64,000 bases of DNA from Lepraria neglecta (GCA_033220425.1 CM065650.1:1488001-1552000); one strand, 5' to 3'. Positions 36,564-48,206 are shown, numbered from the stretch's first letter. Numbers and translations are program-made. The notes: generated by a model not told the origin, from the sequence alone.

Positions 36564-38545
36564 ATGCATTCGCGCTTTGCAATCACGACCTTCCTGTGCT
36601 CTATACTTCTCGCTTTTGTGTGTGGACAAACATGTCCAAATACGACAGGTTAGAGAGAAAAATTGCTGTTCGAGGTCCCCAGACTGAATAGATTCTCTAG
36701 ATGAAACAATATCTGGATTTCCAGCCCTGATCGAAGTGACTCTAGAAGAGCTGGAGACTGGTCTCGAGAGTGGTCTATTTACAAGCGTTGATCTTGTTAA
36801 TGTACGGTTTCCACATTTAAAAATCGTATAGTACGCTCATTGACGTAATTAGGCATACATTGCAAGAATCCTAGAAGTCAACGGTACTCTCAACTGCGTC
36901 ACAGAGATCAACCCAGACGCGGTTAGCATTGCTGCTGAGCTCGATGCAGAGCGAGCCAATGGTACCACTAGGGGACCACTCCATGGAGTTCCCATCATCA
37001 TCAAAAACAACATCGCCACTAATGATAAGATGAATAACACAGCTGGATCGTTTGCCTTATATGGTGCAAAAGTACCTCGTGACTCTACCCTTGCTTCCAA
37101 ACTGAGAGCTGCCGGTGTGATTATTCTGGGCAAATCAAATTTAAGCCAGTGGGCAAACTTCAGATCTGACAACAGTACGAACGGATGGAGTGCCTACGGA
37201 GGTCAAACATTTGGCGTATACTACCCACAGCAAGATCCCAGCGGAAGCTCTAGTGGAAGTGGCGTTTCCTCAGCAATTGGGCTTGCATTTGCTGCCCTCG
37301 GATCAGAGGTGAGCCTCCATAAACAACAAAATGATCCAAAACCTAACCCCAGCAGACAAGCGGCAGCATTCTCAGCCCCAGCGAAGTCAGCAACCTAGTC
37401 GGCATAAAACCCAGCGTAGGCCTAACATCACGCTCCCTCGTCATCCCAATCTCCCAACGCCAAGACACCGTAGGCCCCATGGCCCGCACAGTAAAAGACG
37501 CAGCCTACGTCCTCCAAGCCATCGCCGGCAAAGATCCCCTCGACAACTACACGCTCGCACAACCATTCAACACACCACCCGATTACGTCGCCGCATGCAA
37601 CTTCTCCGCCCTGCGCGGCAAACGAATCGGTATCCCACGAAACGTGATTGATCCAACTATGGAGCCAGACAACACCGTCGTCGCCGCCTTCAACGCCGCC
37701 GTCCAAACCATCAAGAACGCTGGAGCGACTATTGTAGATAACACCAACATCACAGCCTTCGCACTAGACCAGTACAATAACGGTAGCGCCGAAAACATCG
37801 TCCTAGACGCCGACTTTATCTCCGACCTCGCTGACAACTATCTCTCAATGCTAACCTACAATCCGGAAAACGTGCATAACCTCGAAGACGTGAGGACCTT
37901 TACTCAGCGTTTCCCGCAAGAGGATTATCCCGATCGTGATACGGGCGTGTGGGATATGGCGCTTGCTATGGGGTATAATAATACTGATCCGAGATTCTGG
38001 GCTGCTTATCAACTCAATCTTGAGATCGCTGGCCCACAAGGAATTCTGGGACTGTTAACAAACTATAGTCTTGACGCTCTGATTTTGCCAACAGATTTCT
38101 CACCGGGATTACCAGCCCTAGTTGGCACACCAGTCGTGACAGTACCTCTAGGCTTCTATCCAGCCAATGAGGCCGTTGTACGAAACATGAGAGGAACCTT
38201 GGTCGAGACGGGCCCGAACATACCGTACGTTTCTTCTGGCACTTCCTCTTCCTTATCCTCGCACGTCGTACTTTGGCGCTAACGACGAGGTATAGTTTCG
38301 GCATATCCTTCCTCGGCCCCGCCTGGAGCGAAGCGACTCTAATCGGCTTCGCCTACGCATTCGAACAGAGGACTATGGTCAGGAATAAAGTCCAGCCATA
38401 CATCGTCCCTTCGACAGAGTTGAAGGATGTTGTGGGAATTGGTAGCAATGCTTCTGTGAGTATAGGGAAGAGAGGGTATGCGAGTCAGGGAAGAAAGTAT
38501 GGGACGGTGAGGAGTCCCAGCAGTCCGAGAGCGGTAGAGATGTAA
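36564..38545 (+). CDS. secreted amidase-signature (AS) family hydrolase
   Basis: Five exons (36564-36648, 36701-36801, 36853-37308, 37356-38224, 38290-38545) give about 588 residues, with four introns of 47-65 bp whose phases agree. A signal peptide occupies about residues 1-21 (MHSRFAITTFLCSILLAFVC). The AS triad is visible: Lys-113 in GVPIIIKNN, the cis-Ser in SGSSSGSG (194/195), and nucleophile Ser-218 in GSETSGSI, which is formed across intron 3. AS enzymes cleave amide bonds; the substrate cannot be told. The signal peptide and N-glycosylation-type sites (NGT, NNS) suggest secretion. The codon use of exon 4 is strongly C-ending. Convergent with the FAT1-like gene. Confidence 0.92.
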
Positions 38546-38737
38546 TGCACCAGGAACTATAACAATATAAGCAGAGTTGAGAGATAGAGAAATCTTTTGT
38601 GTGGTATTGACCGATCTAGGTATATCTAACGCCCTGAATGCTTCGAGACTAGCTAGCGACGATGTGATGCTGAACGTGACTGGTGGTGCTGGTATGACGA
38701 AGCAGTATCCAGATCCTTCTCATTTCATGTCATAACC

Positions 38738-40754
38738 TCATAATCTCACCATCCCCTTCCTAAGCTCCTCCCAATGCCCCTCTTTGAACTCCACATATCT
38801 CCCCCCTCTCAACCAAAACACCCTCTCCCCACTCACCCTAGCAGGATCAATACCCTCATTCCGCAGTAAAGCCTTCTGCTGCTTATTATTCCCCGTAGTC
38901 TTATGTTCGGTCACTACCCTCAAGAAAGTCGGCACACTGTATTTCGGCAACCCCTTGACCGCATGTTTCGCCACGCCCTCAAGAACGCCCTCATCAACGA
39001 CATCTCCTTTGAAAAGAATAGCAGCACACCCCGCGCGCCCATCATGGTGTGGAATTTCCACGCCATATACATTGGCTTCGACGATCGAGGGATGCGTGCC
39101 GAGAACTTCGCTGACTTCAGCTGTTGACACGTTTTCCGATTTCCAGCGGAACGTATCGCCAATCCTATCGCAGAACCACCATCTCCCTTCGATGTCCCAT
39201 CTTAGCACATCGCCTGAGCGGACATAGGCGTCTCCCTTAACGAGGACGTCGCGGAGGACTTTACTCTGACTAGCAGCGTCATTATTGAAGTAACCTTGGA
39301 ATTTGGTATAGATGTCTTTCGGGTCGACTTTGAACAGCAACTCGCCCGGCTCACCAGTCTTAACGTGTTGGCAGAAATTATGCGGTGCTGTGCGCAGGGG
39401 CGCTTCAGTGCTCCAGTCAACTTCGACGAGTGCGATTTGCTTGTTCAGTATGAGCGATGATAACGAGCCATTGCGGCCAATAGCGCCAGAGGAGAAGGTA
39501 TTAGAGCTGAGATTCCACGTCGCGCTCACGCCTTCAGTGGCGCCGTAGAATTCTCCAATTGTTTCGATGCCGAAGCGGGTTTTGAATCTATCCCAGACAT
39601 CCGGGCGTAGGCCGTTTCCGAAAGCGATTCTGACGTCGTTGGCAAGATCGAGGTTTTTGCCTGTGATGGGATCGAGTTGGGGAGGGCCGGCGAGGAGGTA
39701 GCGGCATGTTTCGCCTACGTACTGGATGATGGTTGCTTTGTGTTTGCGGACTTCGGTCCAGAAGGCTTGTGTGCTGAAGCGGTGGCCGAGGATGAGGGTG
39801 GAGCCTCTTATGAGGGTGGTATTGAAGGCGAGGATGGCGGCTGAGGAGTGATAGAGTGGCATGCACTGCATTGATTAGTAGACGTTCTGGGTCTGGTATG
39901 AGGGGATGGTGCTCACGGTGTAGTATCTATCACTTTTTTTCATACCGAGCCATTGTGGCATGAAGCCTGTCAGTAGAAGACACTTCTGCCAGCTCACGAC
40001 TGCAGGTTTTGGTAGGCCAGTGGTGCCGCTGGTGAATATGAGGATGGCGATATCGAGCTTTCCGGCTTTTCTCGATTCGTCGGGTTCTCGTACGCCTTGC
40101 ACACTCGATATTGCCTCCTCCAACGCGGGGCTTAAGAAGACCACCTCGACAGGGCCTTTCCAATCTCGTGCTTTCGGTGAGGCGAACGTATCTACTACCT
40201 CTCGCGTGAATTGAGTCTTGACCTCTGGATCGACGAACAAGATCCTCGCGGTAGACGACTTGACAGAGTGCACCAATGGATCCCCGGTCAAGTTATAATT
40301 GATGAACGCAGGCGTCGCCCCAATGCTCCAAATCCCTAACCACAAGAAGATGAACAGCGGCGAGTTCATGAAATCCATTGCAACAACCTCCTTCGGCACA
40401 ACCGCGTATATTGTCTTGAGCCATGTCCCGTACTTCAATGAAATATCATACACCTCTTTATATGTCCAACTCTTCTCCTCGTACACCAGAAACTCATTAT
40501 TAGCAGTCTTCTTGTCTGCCGCATGGCGCTCCAGGTCGTAGAATAGATTAACGTGCTCCTTCTTGTGCCTAATAGCAATCATCACGTGCGCTCCGACTAG
40601 ACCTCTAATCAAGACAAAGTCATAATTGAGCTGTGTTTTCGCCGTGAACCAAGCTGCTCCAGCCAGAGCTGCAGGCCCCACGATGGCGAGAGGGACTGTA
40701 TTTTGTTAGTCCACGCTTTGGATCTGTGGAAGGTCATGGTGACTTACTCGCCAT
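38738..40754 (-). CDS. FAT1: very-long-chain acyl-CoA synthetase / fatty-acid transporter (FAT1/FATP-like)
   Basis: Exons are 40748-40754 (7 nt: ATGGCGA), 39917-40695 and 38738-39865, with introns of 52 and 51 bp. The start was chosen because the GTAAGT donor right after it restores MAIPLAIVGPAAL in frame. About 637 residues. The AMP-binding P-loop is ILIFTSGTTGLPKP, followed by YYTCMPLYHSSA formed across intron 2. The FATP/VLACS signature is present as DRIGDTFRWKSENVST. Hydrophobic segments lie near residues 1-20 and 100-130. The enzyme activates long and very long fatty acids with ATP and CoA and drives uptake. The C-terminus VRL is at best a weak peroxisomal signal. Confidence 0.93.
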
Positions 40755-42362
40755 TCTGTGGGCTGGCAGCTTGTCGGCGACTCCTGCAAAGTTCAACAGA
40801 GCAAAGTGAGATCCGACTGGACAGCTGCAGGAATCCAGCATGCACACTACATGCAAAACAAAGCCTCGGTTGCCAAGCGAAGGGTCCAGGCTATCTAGTT
40901 TAAGCTACAACTGCAACCAGAGGGCAACTGCAGCCGGGGGTCTGTTTCTTCACGCTTCATCTTGCTCCCCCTTGGTGTTTTCATGTAACTCACGACCACA
41001 AGTTATTATAATGAGTCCATGGCCAACGCGCTTTTGAATTTGCTATCGCCCTGAAACAAAATATCTGCAAGCTGTACCTCTATGAGAGGCTTGGACAACA
41101 AGCGCTTTTATCTGTCCCCCACGTCGCATATTAGGTTTCCGATCTCAGGCACCGTCCACATGCATTCCAAAGCATCTTATAGCCTTTTAGCGAAGTAAGG
41201 TTTACTGGAAACCAGTAATTTTGAGCCTGAGTTACTGGACGTGTTCCATTGATCCGGTTAAAGTGACTGTCATGCAGCCTTACCGCAACGGAGTTTCAAG
41301 AGCGGACTTGGCCCCTCTAGGGCTGTAGTCCGAGCCTACAGATCGGTGAAGGTATCCAAATGCACTACGAACCGTTTGTATGGAGGCGATCTCAACGGTC
41401 TTGATGATACTCTCGGTGCTGTCTCCTTTCAGTTACGTTCCCATTTTTGTTCGCTTATCTGGTTTTTGCCAGTCATCACCATCCGCCTCGGCCTTCAAAA
41501 AAAAATTGGTCCCATGACACAAGGTTCTTACATTGAGGGTCCTGCCGTTGCCTTGTATTTATCAGGATGTCAGCATCCAATCTTATCCCTTTTCGCTGCA
41601 TCCAGTCCTCCGATATGAGAATAGTTCGATGCTATGACTGTCTCAATAGGCGCGACCACTGTCCATTATCCCAATAAAGACGTTCTATCACAGTGGATAC
41701 CAAAAGCAAAGCAATGATTTGGCGCAGCGAGAAATTTGGGGTCCAACTTGCAGATCTCTTGGCACCACATGCACCCCGCAAAAGCTTTAACAGGAAAAGT
41801 GGGGTATGCCGCGTCCTATAAGCCTCCCATGCGCCTCTCACGTACGACATGCCATTGCCCAGTTGAACGCATGGTTTGCCAAGCGGCACAGTCATACCGT
41901 CCACGAAGTCGTCGGTCCTTTCCTTAATAAGCCTTCTGCCCGGACCCAAGGCACGTCGACTCTGAACCTTGCCGGCGGTTAAAAGCAACAGGGCACTATG
42001 AGCCCTTATCTCCTTCCTTTACTGGATCTATGGTGCTTGTCACATTACTTACCAGATCTTCCTGGTTGGTGCTTGAATGGCTCCGACGCCTGTTCTGATG
42101 GCCTTGGATCCTTCACTGTAATTTCGAATAGCTTCAGGCGACCATGGGTCAACCAATGCGGGGCGACAAGTCACGTAGAAGGCTTATAATATGAATGAAG
42201 ATACCCGGGGATGGCCCCCAAAGCAGTTCTTCAACCGTGCCGCCCTCGACCACCACATCTTGTGAAAAATGCCTTTTGACATATATTGCAGCGTGTCATC
42301 TCCTTCTTGACTTTTGACAAGCACCCTTTTGACAAGAAACCCCTTGACAAATCCCGTTCAAC
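40755..42362. other. gene-free interval upstream of cutinase
   Basis: 1.6 kb between divergent FAT1-like and cutinase genes. The last 60 bp before the cutinase start repeat TTTTGACA-like motifs (CTTTTGACATATATTG, CTTTTGACAAGCACCC, TTTTGACAAGAAACC). Short frames in this interval look spurious. Confidence 0.55.
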
Positions 42363-43120
42363 ATGAAGTCCCTCATCCCATATCTGGCTCTCCTAGCCTC
42401 AGCAGTCATCGCTTCCCCTGTTTCACCTGCCAAACCACAAGGCTTCGAACAGATGGGCGCCCTAAGCGCCGCCCTCAGTAATCGGCAGAGCGACCCTCTC
42501 AGCAAACGTCAGAATGACGGGTCTGACACTCGCAACGAGCTTTCTGAATGCAAACCCGTCACCGTCATCTTCGCTCGCGGTACGATTGAGCTTGGCAACG
42601 TCGGCTCTCTTGTTGGTCCACCTTTCTTCAACGCTCTGGATCTAGCCATCGGCGCGGACAATGTTGCCGTGCAAGGCGTCCCTTACCCTGCCGACATTGC
42701 AGGCTACCTTGAGGGAGGCGACCCAGGAGGAGCATCGACAGCGGCTCAATTGCTTGAGCAGGCAGCGAGCCAGTGTCCTGACACTCAGATCGTGTTGAGT
42801 GGATACAGCCAGGGTGCGCAAGTAGTACATCTTGGTGAACAGCAAGTTAGTGCAGAGGTGGCGGCGAGGATCGCTGCTGTGGTAAGTCAAACAAGTCAAC
42901 ATTTATAAGCGAAGATATTGACATCGTGCTCCAGGTCGTCTTCGGTGACCCTTTCGATGGGAGGGCATTCCCAAACATTGACTCAAGCAAGGTGAAGACC
43001 TTCTGCTTCGCGCTGGATCTGATTTGCAAGGACACCATTGTTGTGGACACATATCATTTGTCGTACGCTGTGGATGCCATCCCAGCTGCACAGTTCGTCG
43101 CAGACTTAATGTCTGTTTGA
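42363..43120 (+). CDS. cutinase (secreted cutin-degrading serine esterase, CE5)
   Basis: Exons 42363-42881 and 42935-43120 with a 53-bp intron (GTAAGT...CTCCAG, phase 0) give 234 residues, the family's usual size. A signal peptide covers about residues 1-18 (MKSLIPYLALLASAVIAS). A Kex2-like site LSKR at 46-49 suggests a propeptide. The catalytic triad is present: Ser-149 in GYSQG, Asp-201 in LDLIC, His-214 in TYHLSY. Cysteines at about 63, 138, 197 and 204 can form the two conserved disulfides. The RGTIE stretch near 72-76 supplies the oxyanion region. The enzyme hydrolyses plant cutin polyester, implying a plant-associated or saprotrophic lifestyle. Convergent with Trm140, 85 bp apart. Confidence 0.95.
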
Positions 43121-43205
43121 AGTTGGGGTTGGGTGCTGTTCTTTCTTTCCTTGTGTTGCTGTACAAAAGTCGACCTCTATGTACATACTCTCTCTCAGTG
43201 CGAAT

Positions 43206-44420
43206 TCAGCCTGGCGCAACGGTGTCGGGTTTCTTGAACCGACCTTGTATCCAACATCGATACATCTTTAATTGTTTTTGACGGTTCACCAGCATCCTTC
43301 TGTCCACGCCGAGGCTCACTATCTCCAAGGGATATTCCGATGCTGGCGCATGATCATCACCATTTTGCTCCGCTTTAGCCTTCGCGCTATCCAATGCATC
43401 GCCATTGGTGTTGGTGTGATCACTGCTTGCATCGGTTGCCTCTTCGCCTTTCGGATCCCCGTCCCCCTCCACCCTGTCCTCTGCCTCGGCCTTTCCACCC
43501 CAAATCCCCCTCAACTCCGCCTCCTCAAAAAAATAAACCCTCGTCCCGTCTCCTCTAACATAAAAGTTCTCCTCAAGCAACCTCTCTTTCTTGAATCGCA
43601 CCTGCGTCAAATCCCCTTTTCCATAGTCCCTGAAACAAACTTCTCCACCGGGCTTCAAGCACCTCCGCACGTTCCTCACCGCATTCTCCCACTGCGTAGG
43701 ACTCAATGCGCTGAAAATGAAAACGAGCAAAACCACATCCATGCTCCCCTCTTCCACACCCTCGGGAAGACTGTCGGAGGAGATATCCCAGACCGAGGCA
43801 TGGATATGTTTTGCATCGTAGGCAGCGTTACCGCGCATGAGTTCCACAGCCTTGACCGAAAAGTCACAAGCATGAATCATCAACTCCTCATTCTCATTAA
43901 GCTTCAAAATCGGAAACGCCGTATTCCCCGCCCCCGCCCCAACCTCCAGCACCACCTTCCTCCCGGCCCGGGGCGCCACCACCTCTGTCAAAACAGGGAA
44001 TTCCTGCTGTAGCCATTTCCGATCCTTGAAGAAATTAGACGAGTTGTTCGAGTAGAATCTGTTCCACCATTTGGCTGGATCGGTGTTGAAACGCTTTTTA
44101 TCGAAGTCGGAGACAGGTGAGGCTCTTTGACGTTCATACTGGGCTTCTGCGTAGGAGTAATACTCGTCGTCGGGTACCACGTGGTCCCAGGCGTTGAATT
44201 CGAATACGTCGTCTATGGGTTCGAGATAGCGGGAGCCGAATTTGAAGGGGTCGGAGCGTTTGAGATTGTTGATTGGGTTGTGGGAGCGGTGGGCTGGGGT
44301 TGTGGGTTCTTCATGGACATTTGGAGAGTGAGGAGAAGTGTTTGTAGCTTTTAAAGGAGAGGAAGCATCTATAGAAAGAGCAGAGATATCTGGTTGAGAG
44401 TCTTCGGTTGGATCTGGCAT
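43206..44420 (-). CDS. TRM140: tRNA N3-methylcytidine methyltransferase (Trm140/METTL2-like)
   Basis: A single exon of 404 residues. The conserved N-terminal block includes FGSRYL, FEFNAWDHVVPDDE and the Trp/Phe-rich KWWNRFYSNNSSNFFKDRKW. The Rossmann motif I reads LEVGAGAGNTAFPIL and the later motifs ACDFS, ASVWDIS, and LKPGGEVCFRDYGKGDLTQ follow in order. The family uses S-adenosylmethionine to make m3C32 in the anticodon loop of tRNA-Thr/Ser. A ~55-residue Asp/Glu/Ala/Asn-rich insertion lies near 310-370, before the final YPLEIVSLGVDRRMLVNR. Unlike yeast ABP140 there is no actin-binding fusion and no programmed frameshift. The methyltransferase start is the first ATG. Confidence 0.93.
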   Translation of the reverse strand: MPDPTEDSQPDISALSIDASSPLKATNTSPHSPNVHEEPTTPAHRSHNPINNLKRSDPFKFGSRYLEPIDDVFEFNAWDHVVPDDEYYSYAEAQYERQRASPVSDFDKKRFNTDPAKWWNRFYSNNSSNFFKDRKWLQQEFPVLTEVVAPRAGRKVVLEVGAGAGNTAFPILKLNENEELMIHACDFSVKAVELMRGNAAYDAKHIHASVWDISSDSLPEGVEEGSMDVVLLVFIFSALSPTQWENAVRNVRRCLKPGGEVCFRDYGKGDLTQVRFKKERLLEENFYVRGDGTRVYFFEEAELRGIWGGKAEAEDRVEGDGDPKGEEATDASSDHTNTNGDALDSAKAKAEQNGDDHAPASEYPLEIVSLGVDRRMLVNRQKQLKMYRCWIQGRFKKPDTVAPG

Positions 44421-45774
44421 ATTTTCTTATTATTTCTAGCCTGCACAGCTTCAGGGCCAGGATCCAGGCTATACTGAGAGAAAAGGTTTTTGAAAATAGT
44501 GGTGAAGTGTAGTACGACGAATTACTTTCGAGGTGAGATTATTAGAGGTTTTTCGGAATCTGAAAATGGTAGTATTTGAAGAAATGTAGCCCGAAACTCA
44601 CTAGTTTCGTAGCCAGTCACTAGGTTTTTTAACAAATTTCTTGCTTAAAGATATACAGTGAGAAAGAGGGAGCAACTGAAGGTTTATGAGGCAGCATTGG
44701 AAATATTGCTAAGAATTAGAGGTCTTTTCGTTGTAGAAAGGCCGTTGCCAAGGCTGGTTGCGGAGAAATGTTTATCCGGGCCTATGATGAGTCGGGAGGT
44801 CAGCTCCCTGGAACCTTATATTGTTCAGCATGTTGCCAAACGCTCGCATCCGCCTTTTCTTCTGCGCCTTGCGGCATAGGTAATATGCTTAGTGCATCCA
44901 CTTTTTGTAACGTACGCGAAGACAAGCCCATTACGCCCGCAGGGTTCTCGCAACTGTGCAATGTGTGCCTACGCATCTTCCAAGAGGTCCTTAGGACAAT
45001 GCTTCCCGCGAGGAATAACATATCTCCTTACTAGATTGGCCAAGCCAGAACCACAAGGTTGTATGCTATGCGGGCTGCTCCTTGACAGGTTTGGCAAAGA
45101 GAATAACGTACAGTTGGATTATTAGTACAGACGAGCCAGGCTATTACGTAGGATGGTTCAGGCTTTGGTCAGCGTTCAACAACGAACATTCACTCGCAAG
45201 CAGTCAGCTCCTCATGACGTGCAAGCTCAGAGTATTTCTGGACCAGCGTAAATCAATTTTTTTTGGCCCTTCTTGATAGTGGCTAATCGGGCCCTCACAG
45301 AGACTTCTACCTTTATATTAAGGGTCATGAAGTTCTAGCTATCGCTTGCGCATCTAGTTCCTTCCACCTAAAGAAAGACTCCGGTGATAGGAGAATCGAT
45401 GTCTTAATAACTTCAGCTATGGGTGTAATGAGCGAGCTAGTCCCCTACATCAACTCATGGACGCTAATGGCGTGATTCTTCTTTGACAATTTGGAAAGGA
45501 GCGCCTGGTCAACAATCTGAGGGCCCTCTAGGGGTAGCCCCTACCTCATTACCCTTTTGGAGATCCAAAAACAGTGCATGATACACCGATAATCTTACAA
45601 CGATAGCACATTATTTGCAGTTATACACACGGAAACAGCAGGTCGAATATATGACCAACCTTCACTCAGGCTCCCATCCGCCTCTTCGACGCCATTTTCT
45701 GGACTTTACCCCTGTCCTCATCATCGTCTGCGGAGTACATCCCGCACATCCATTAAAATACAAGCCCAGACACC
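44421..45774. other. gene-free interval
   Basis: About 1.35 kb. The Trm140 promoter presumably lies at the left. Short frames between 44658 and 45276 have no recognisable motif. An imperfect duplication, (A)TACAAGCCCAGA(C/T)ACCATGGA, occurs at about 45758-45800 and includes the next gene's start. Confidence 0.5.
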
Positions 45775-46683
45775 ATGGATACAAGCCCAGATACCATGGA
45801 CAGGCCCCCAAAGCGAGGGGCACAGCCCGACGAGCACGAACATGAGATGGAACAACGGAAGAGACAGCGTGGGAATGAGCCCACGGAACCAACCAAACAA
45901 GCCCCAGCCCCAATTCCCGGACTTGCAGAGTCTGCCACCAAGCCTCTAAAGTTCAAACTCCCAGGTATCGTGAAGGTCGACGATGGCTCGCTGTTTGGGG
46001 CTCTTATCAGCGATCGCCAGGAAAAACAGGAATAGCCTGCCTTCATAACCTTCGACGCAGGTGACGTTGGGGCTTCGCCAAAGCTGATATTGCAGCTTGG
46101 GAACCAAGCTGCCGGTATTAAGTTGCAGGCAACCTGGGGTATAACCGACTATGAAGTAAATGAATGGGTTTTGAACAACTTAGACATAGCTCGGGTCGAC
46201 GATATTAGCGAGCGGGTGAGCTGCATGCTATCAATTCACCCCAATGCATGAACTGACACCCACTAGCGGCCCGAGGAGGAGGCTCTTCGAGTTGGTCCAA
46301 TAATGTGGAGGGAGGACTTGGTTTGCATGAGCTTTCGAGCATGGCCACAAAACCTGGGACCCGAAGTCTGGAACACTGGTACGGTAAAGGGACGTCTTGT
46401 TAATGAACTGCGAGAAACTGTCTGCGCCATGTTTAGAACCCGAGTCCAGTATAGGCTGTGCATTTGGTTCCTCGCAAACCTTAAAGATGAGCGATTTGAG
46501 AGACGCTGCCTGCCATACTTTCTGAACGCTGCCAACACTCGAGTACGTCTCTATTTACTTGCTGCACAAGAGCCAGAGATGACTGCACAAGAGGAAGAGA
46601 TGGATGAAATGCTGGTCTTCTTGCGGATTTTGAAGGAGCAGGGCGAAGGGCTGAAGGTTGTGAAGAGAGGCGGGCCATTGTGA
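45775..46683 (+). pseudogene. hypothetical protein gene with an in-frame TAG
   Basis: One frame runs from ATG 45775 through a TAG at 46033-46035 to 46215. A 51-bp intron (GTGAGC...CACTAG, phase 0) then joins ISER to RPEEEALRVGPIMWREDL, and the frame ends at 46683. Without the TAG it would encode about 285 residues. The N-terminus is charged and polar (EHEHEMEQRKRQR); the rest looks folded (ITDYEVNEWVLNNLD; RFERRCLPYFLNAANTRVR). I do not recognise the family. No alternative splicing I tried skips the stop in frame. The TAG could be a CAG changed by a CpA-to-TpA transition. Recoding or a recent allele-specific null are alternatives. Confidence 0.6.
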
Positions 46684-46998
46684 CTGGGGAGAAATGAGAG
46701 CAGAGCACAGGTTCTTTTTTTTTTTGCCGTTATTGAACGTGTACAGTATGCTAAGACTTAGCAATATGTTTTTCACACCTTTTCCATTGTCTAAAGCTGT
46801 ATAATACGCTAAGGGCTCAAACCCTACAAGGCGAGATTTCCAGATCTCTTGGCAACGGCTCTCTGTTCTTTCTAGCATCTAAACGTCATGATACAGTCTT
46901 CAGAACTTGGCGAAGTTCTCAATTGCATTTCTTCTGACTAATTCCCCCATCCAACTGACCACCATACACCTCCCGCCTCAGCCCTCCACCACGCCAGC

Positions 46999-47817
46999 AT
47001 GAAACCCACACCCTTCCTCCTCCTCCGCCCATCCTCCGCCCTCCCAATCAAACCACCACCCCACCTCTCGACCCCCCCAACCTCTCTCACAAGACCAACA
47101 CAACCCTCACGCCGGAAATTCGTCACCAATCCCCTAACCCCCCTCCAAACCCTCACCGCCACCCGAATCCTCCCCTACCGCTCCGCCCCCCTCTATAATC
47201 TCATAGCCGACATACCCTCCTACCCCCAATTCATCCCCTACCTGAATTCCAGCCGCATAACATCCTACTCCGCGCCCGACCCCACAACAAAAACACGCTG
47301 GCCCCGCACTGCTGACCTCCGAATCGGCTACGGACCCTACGACGAGCTATTCAGAAGCGCGGTTTACTGTTTACCATACAAGGTTCTTGAGGCAGTAGCT
47401 GGAGACGCGGAATCAACCATTTCGAGAGCGGAGTTGCCGCATTATTACGAAGATCCGGAATATAAGGAGGGGGCGGAGAAGAGCGCGGGGAATGAGAGCA
47501 TCTTCTCGAGTCTTTTGACACGGTGGTCGTTTAGGGAGTTTCCGTTTAAGCCGCCGCCGCCTGATGGGAAGACGCCGCAGGAAGGGAATGCGAGCAGTCC
47601 GAGTAGCCCGAGGACGGAGGTTAATCTTGTGCTGGAGGTACGGTTCGCGAGTGCGGTGTATAGCGCGTTGAGCCAGGCTGCGGCGCCGAAGGTGGCGGGG
47701 ATTATGATTGATGCTTTTGAGAGGAGGGCGAGGGAGTTGTTGGAGGAGGGGACGGGAATAGTAAGTAGGGTGGAGAGGGAGGGGGTTGCGAGGGGGAAGG
47801 CTGGGGCGATGGGATAA
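46999..47817 (+). CDS. COQ10: coenzyme Q-binding protein COQ10 (START-like), mitochondrial
   Basis: A single exon of 272 residues. The first ~45 residues are rich in Pro, Ser, Thr and Arg with no acidic residue (LTRPTQPSRRKFVTN), like a mitochondrial presequence. The COQ10/RatA START-like domain follows: LPYRSAPLYNLIADI, YPQFIPY, ADLRIGYGPYDELFRS, and a final helix around RFASAVYSALSQAAAPKVAG. COQ10 binds coenzyme Q in the inner membrane and supports respiration and Q synthesis. A Pro/Ser-rich loop (PPPPDGKTPQEGNASSPSSP) of about 40 residues is inserted before the last strand and helix. Codon use switches from C-ending to G-ending halfway through. Confidence 0.92.
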   Translation: MKPTPFLLLRPSSALPIKPPPHLSTPPTSLTRPTQPSRRKFVTNPLTPLQTLTATRILPYRSAPLYNLIADIPSYPQFIPYLNSSRITSYSAPDPTTKTRWPRTADLRIGYGPYDELFRSAVYCLPYKVLEAVAGDAESTISRAELPHYYEDPEYKEGAEKSAGNESIFSSLLTRWSFREFPFKPPPPDGKTPQEGNASSPSSPRTEVNLVLEVRFASAVYSALSQAAAPKVAGIMIDAFERRARELLEEGTGIVSRVEREGVARGKAGAMG

Positions 47818-48206
47818 TTCAACTGAGATGTAAGGGAGGAGATTCTCGATACTAAAAGCAAGAGTCACAGTTGAAGCATCTTCGGCGCGATTACAGGTAT
47901 GAGAAGGCTTAGAAATAGGGTTGCCTTTGGAGTAACTCCTTCATTGGGCGGCGGCTGGCTTAGTCGCTCCCCATCAAAGTGTTAGATATAGATTAAGACC
48001 ATGTACATAGCTAAAGCCCTAAGCATATGCAACACGTAGGGAACAGAGATGTACGCCGGACCCAAGAGCTATCCCATTCGTGACATAATATCGTAATGGA
48101 AGAGCTCACATAATTCGTGACATTAGTTGTGTCGTGAAAGCCGTATTATGACCCGTAGTGGCATTCCGTGTATTTATGACCCGTCTAAAAGGGGTTCAAA
48201 CAACTC
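47818..48206. other. gene-free interval
   Basis: 389 bp between COQ10 and the membrane-protein pseudogene (convergent ends). Nothing notable seen. Confidence 0.5.

Noticed and set aside
41632-41988. 118-residue minus-strand frame upstream of cutinase
   Set aside because: No domain or splice support; ordinary intergenic composition.
45964-46035. Intron (GTATCG...AATAG) that would remove the TAG at 46033
   Set aside because: The resulting phase runs into a TGA within a dozen codons, and the removed sequence looks coding.
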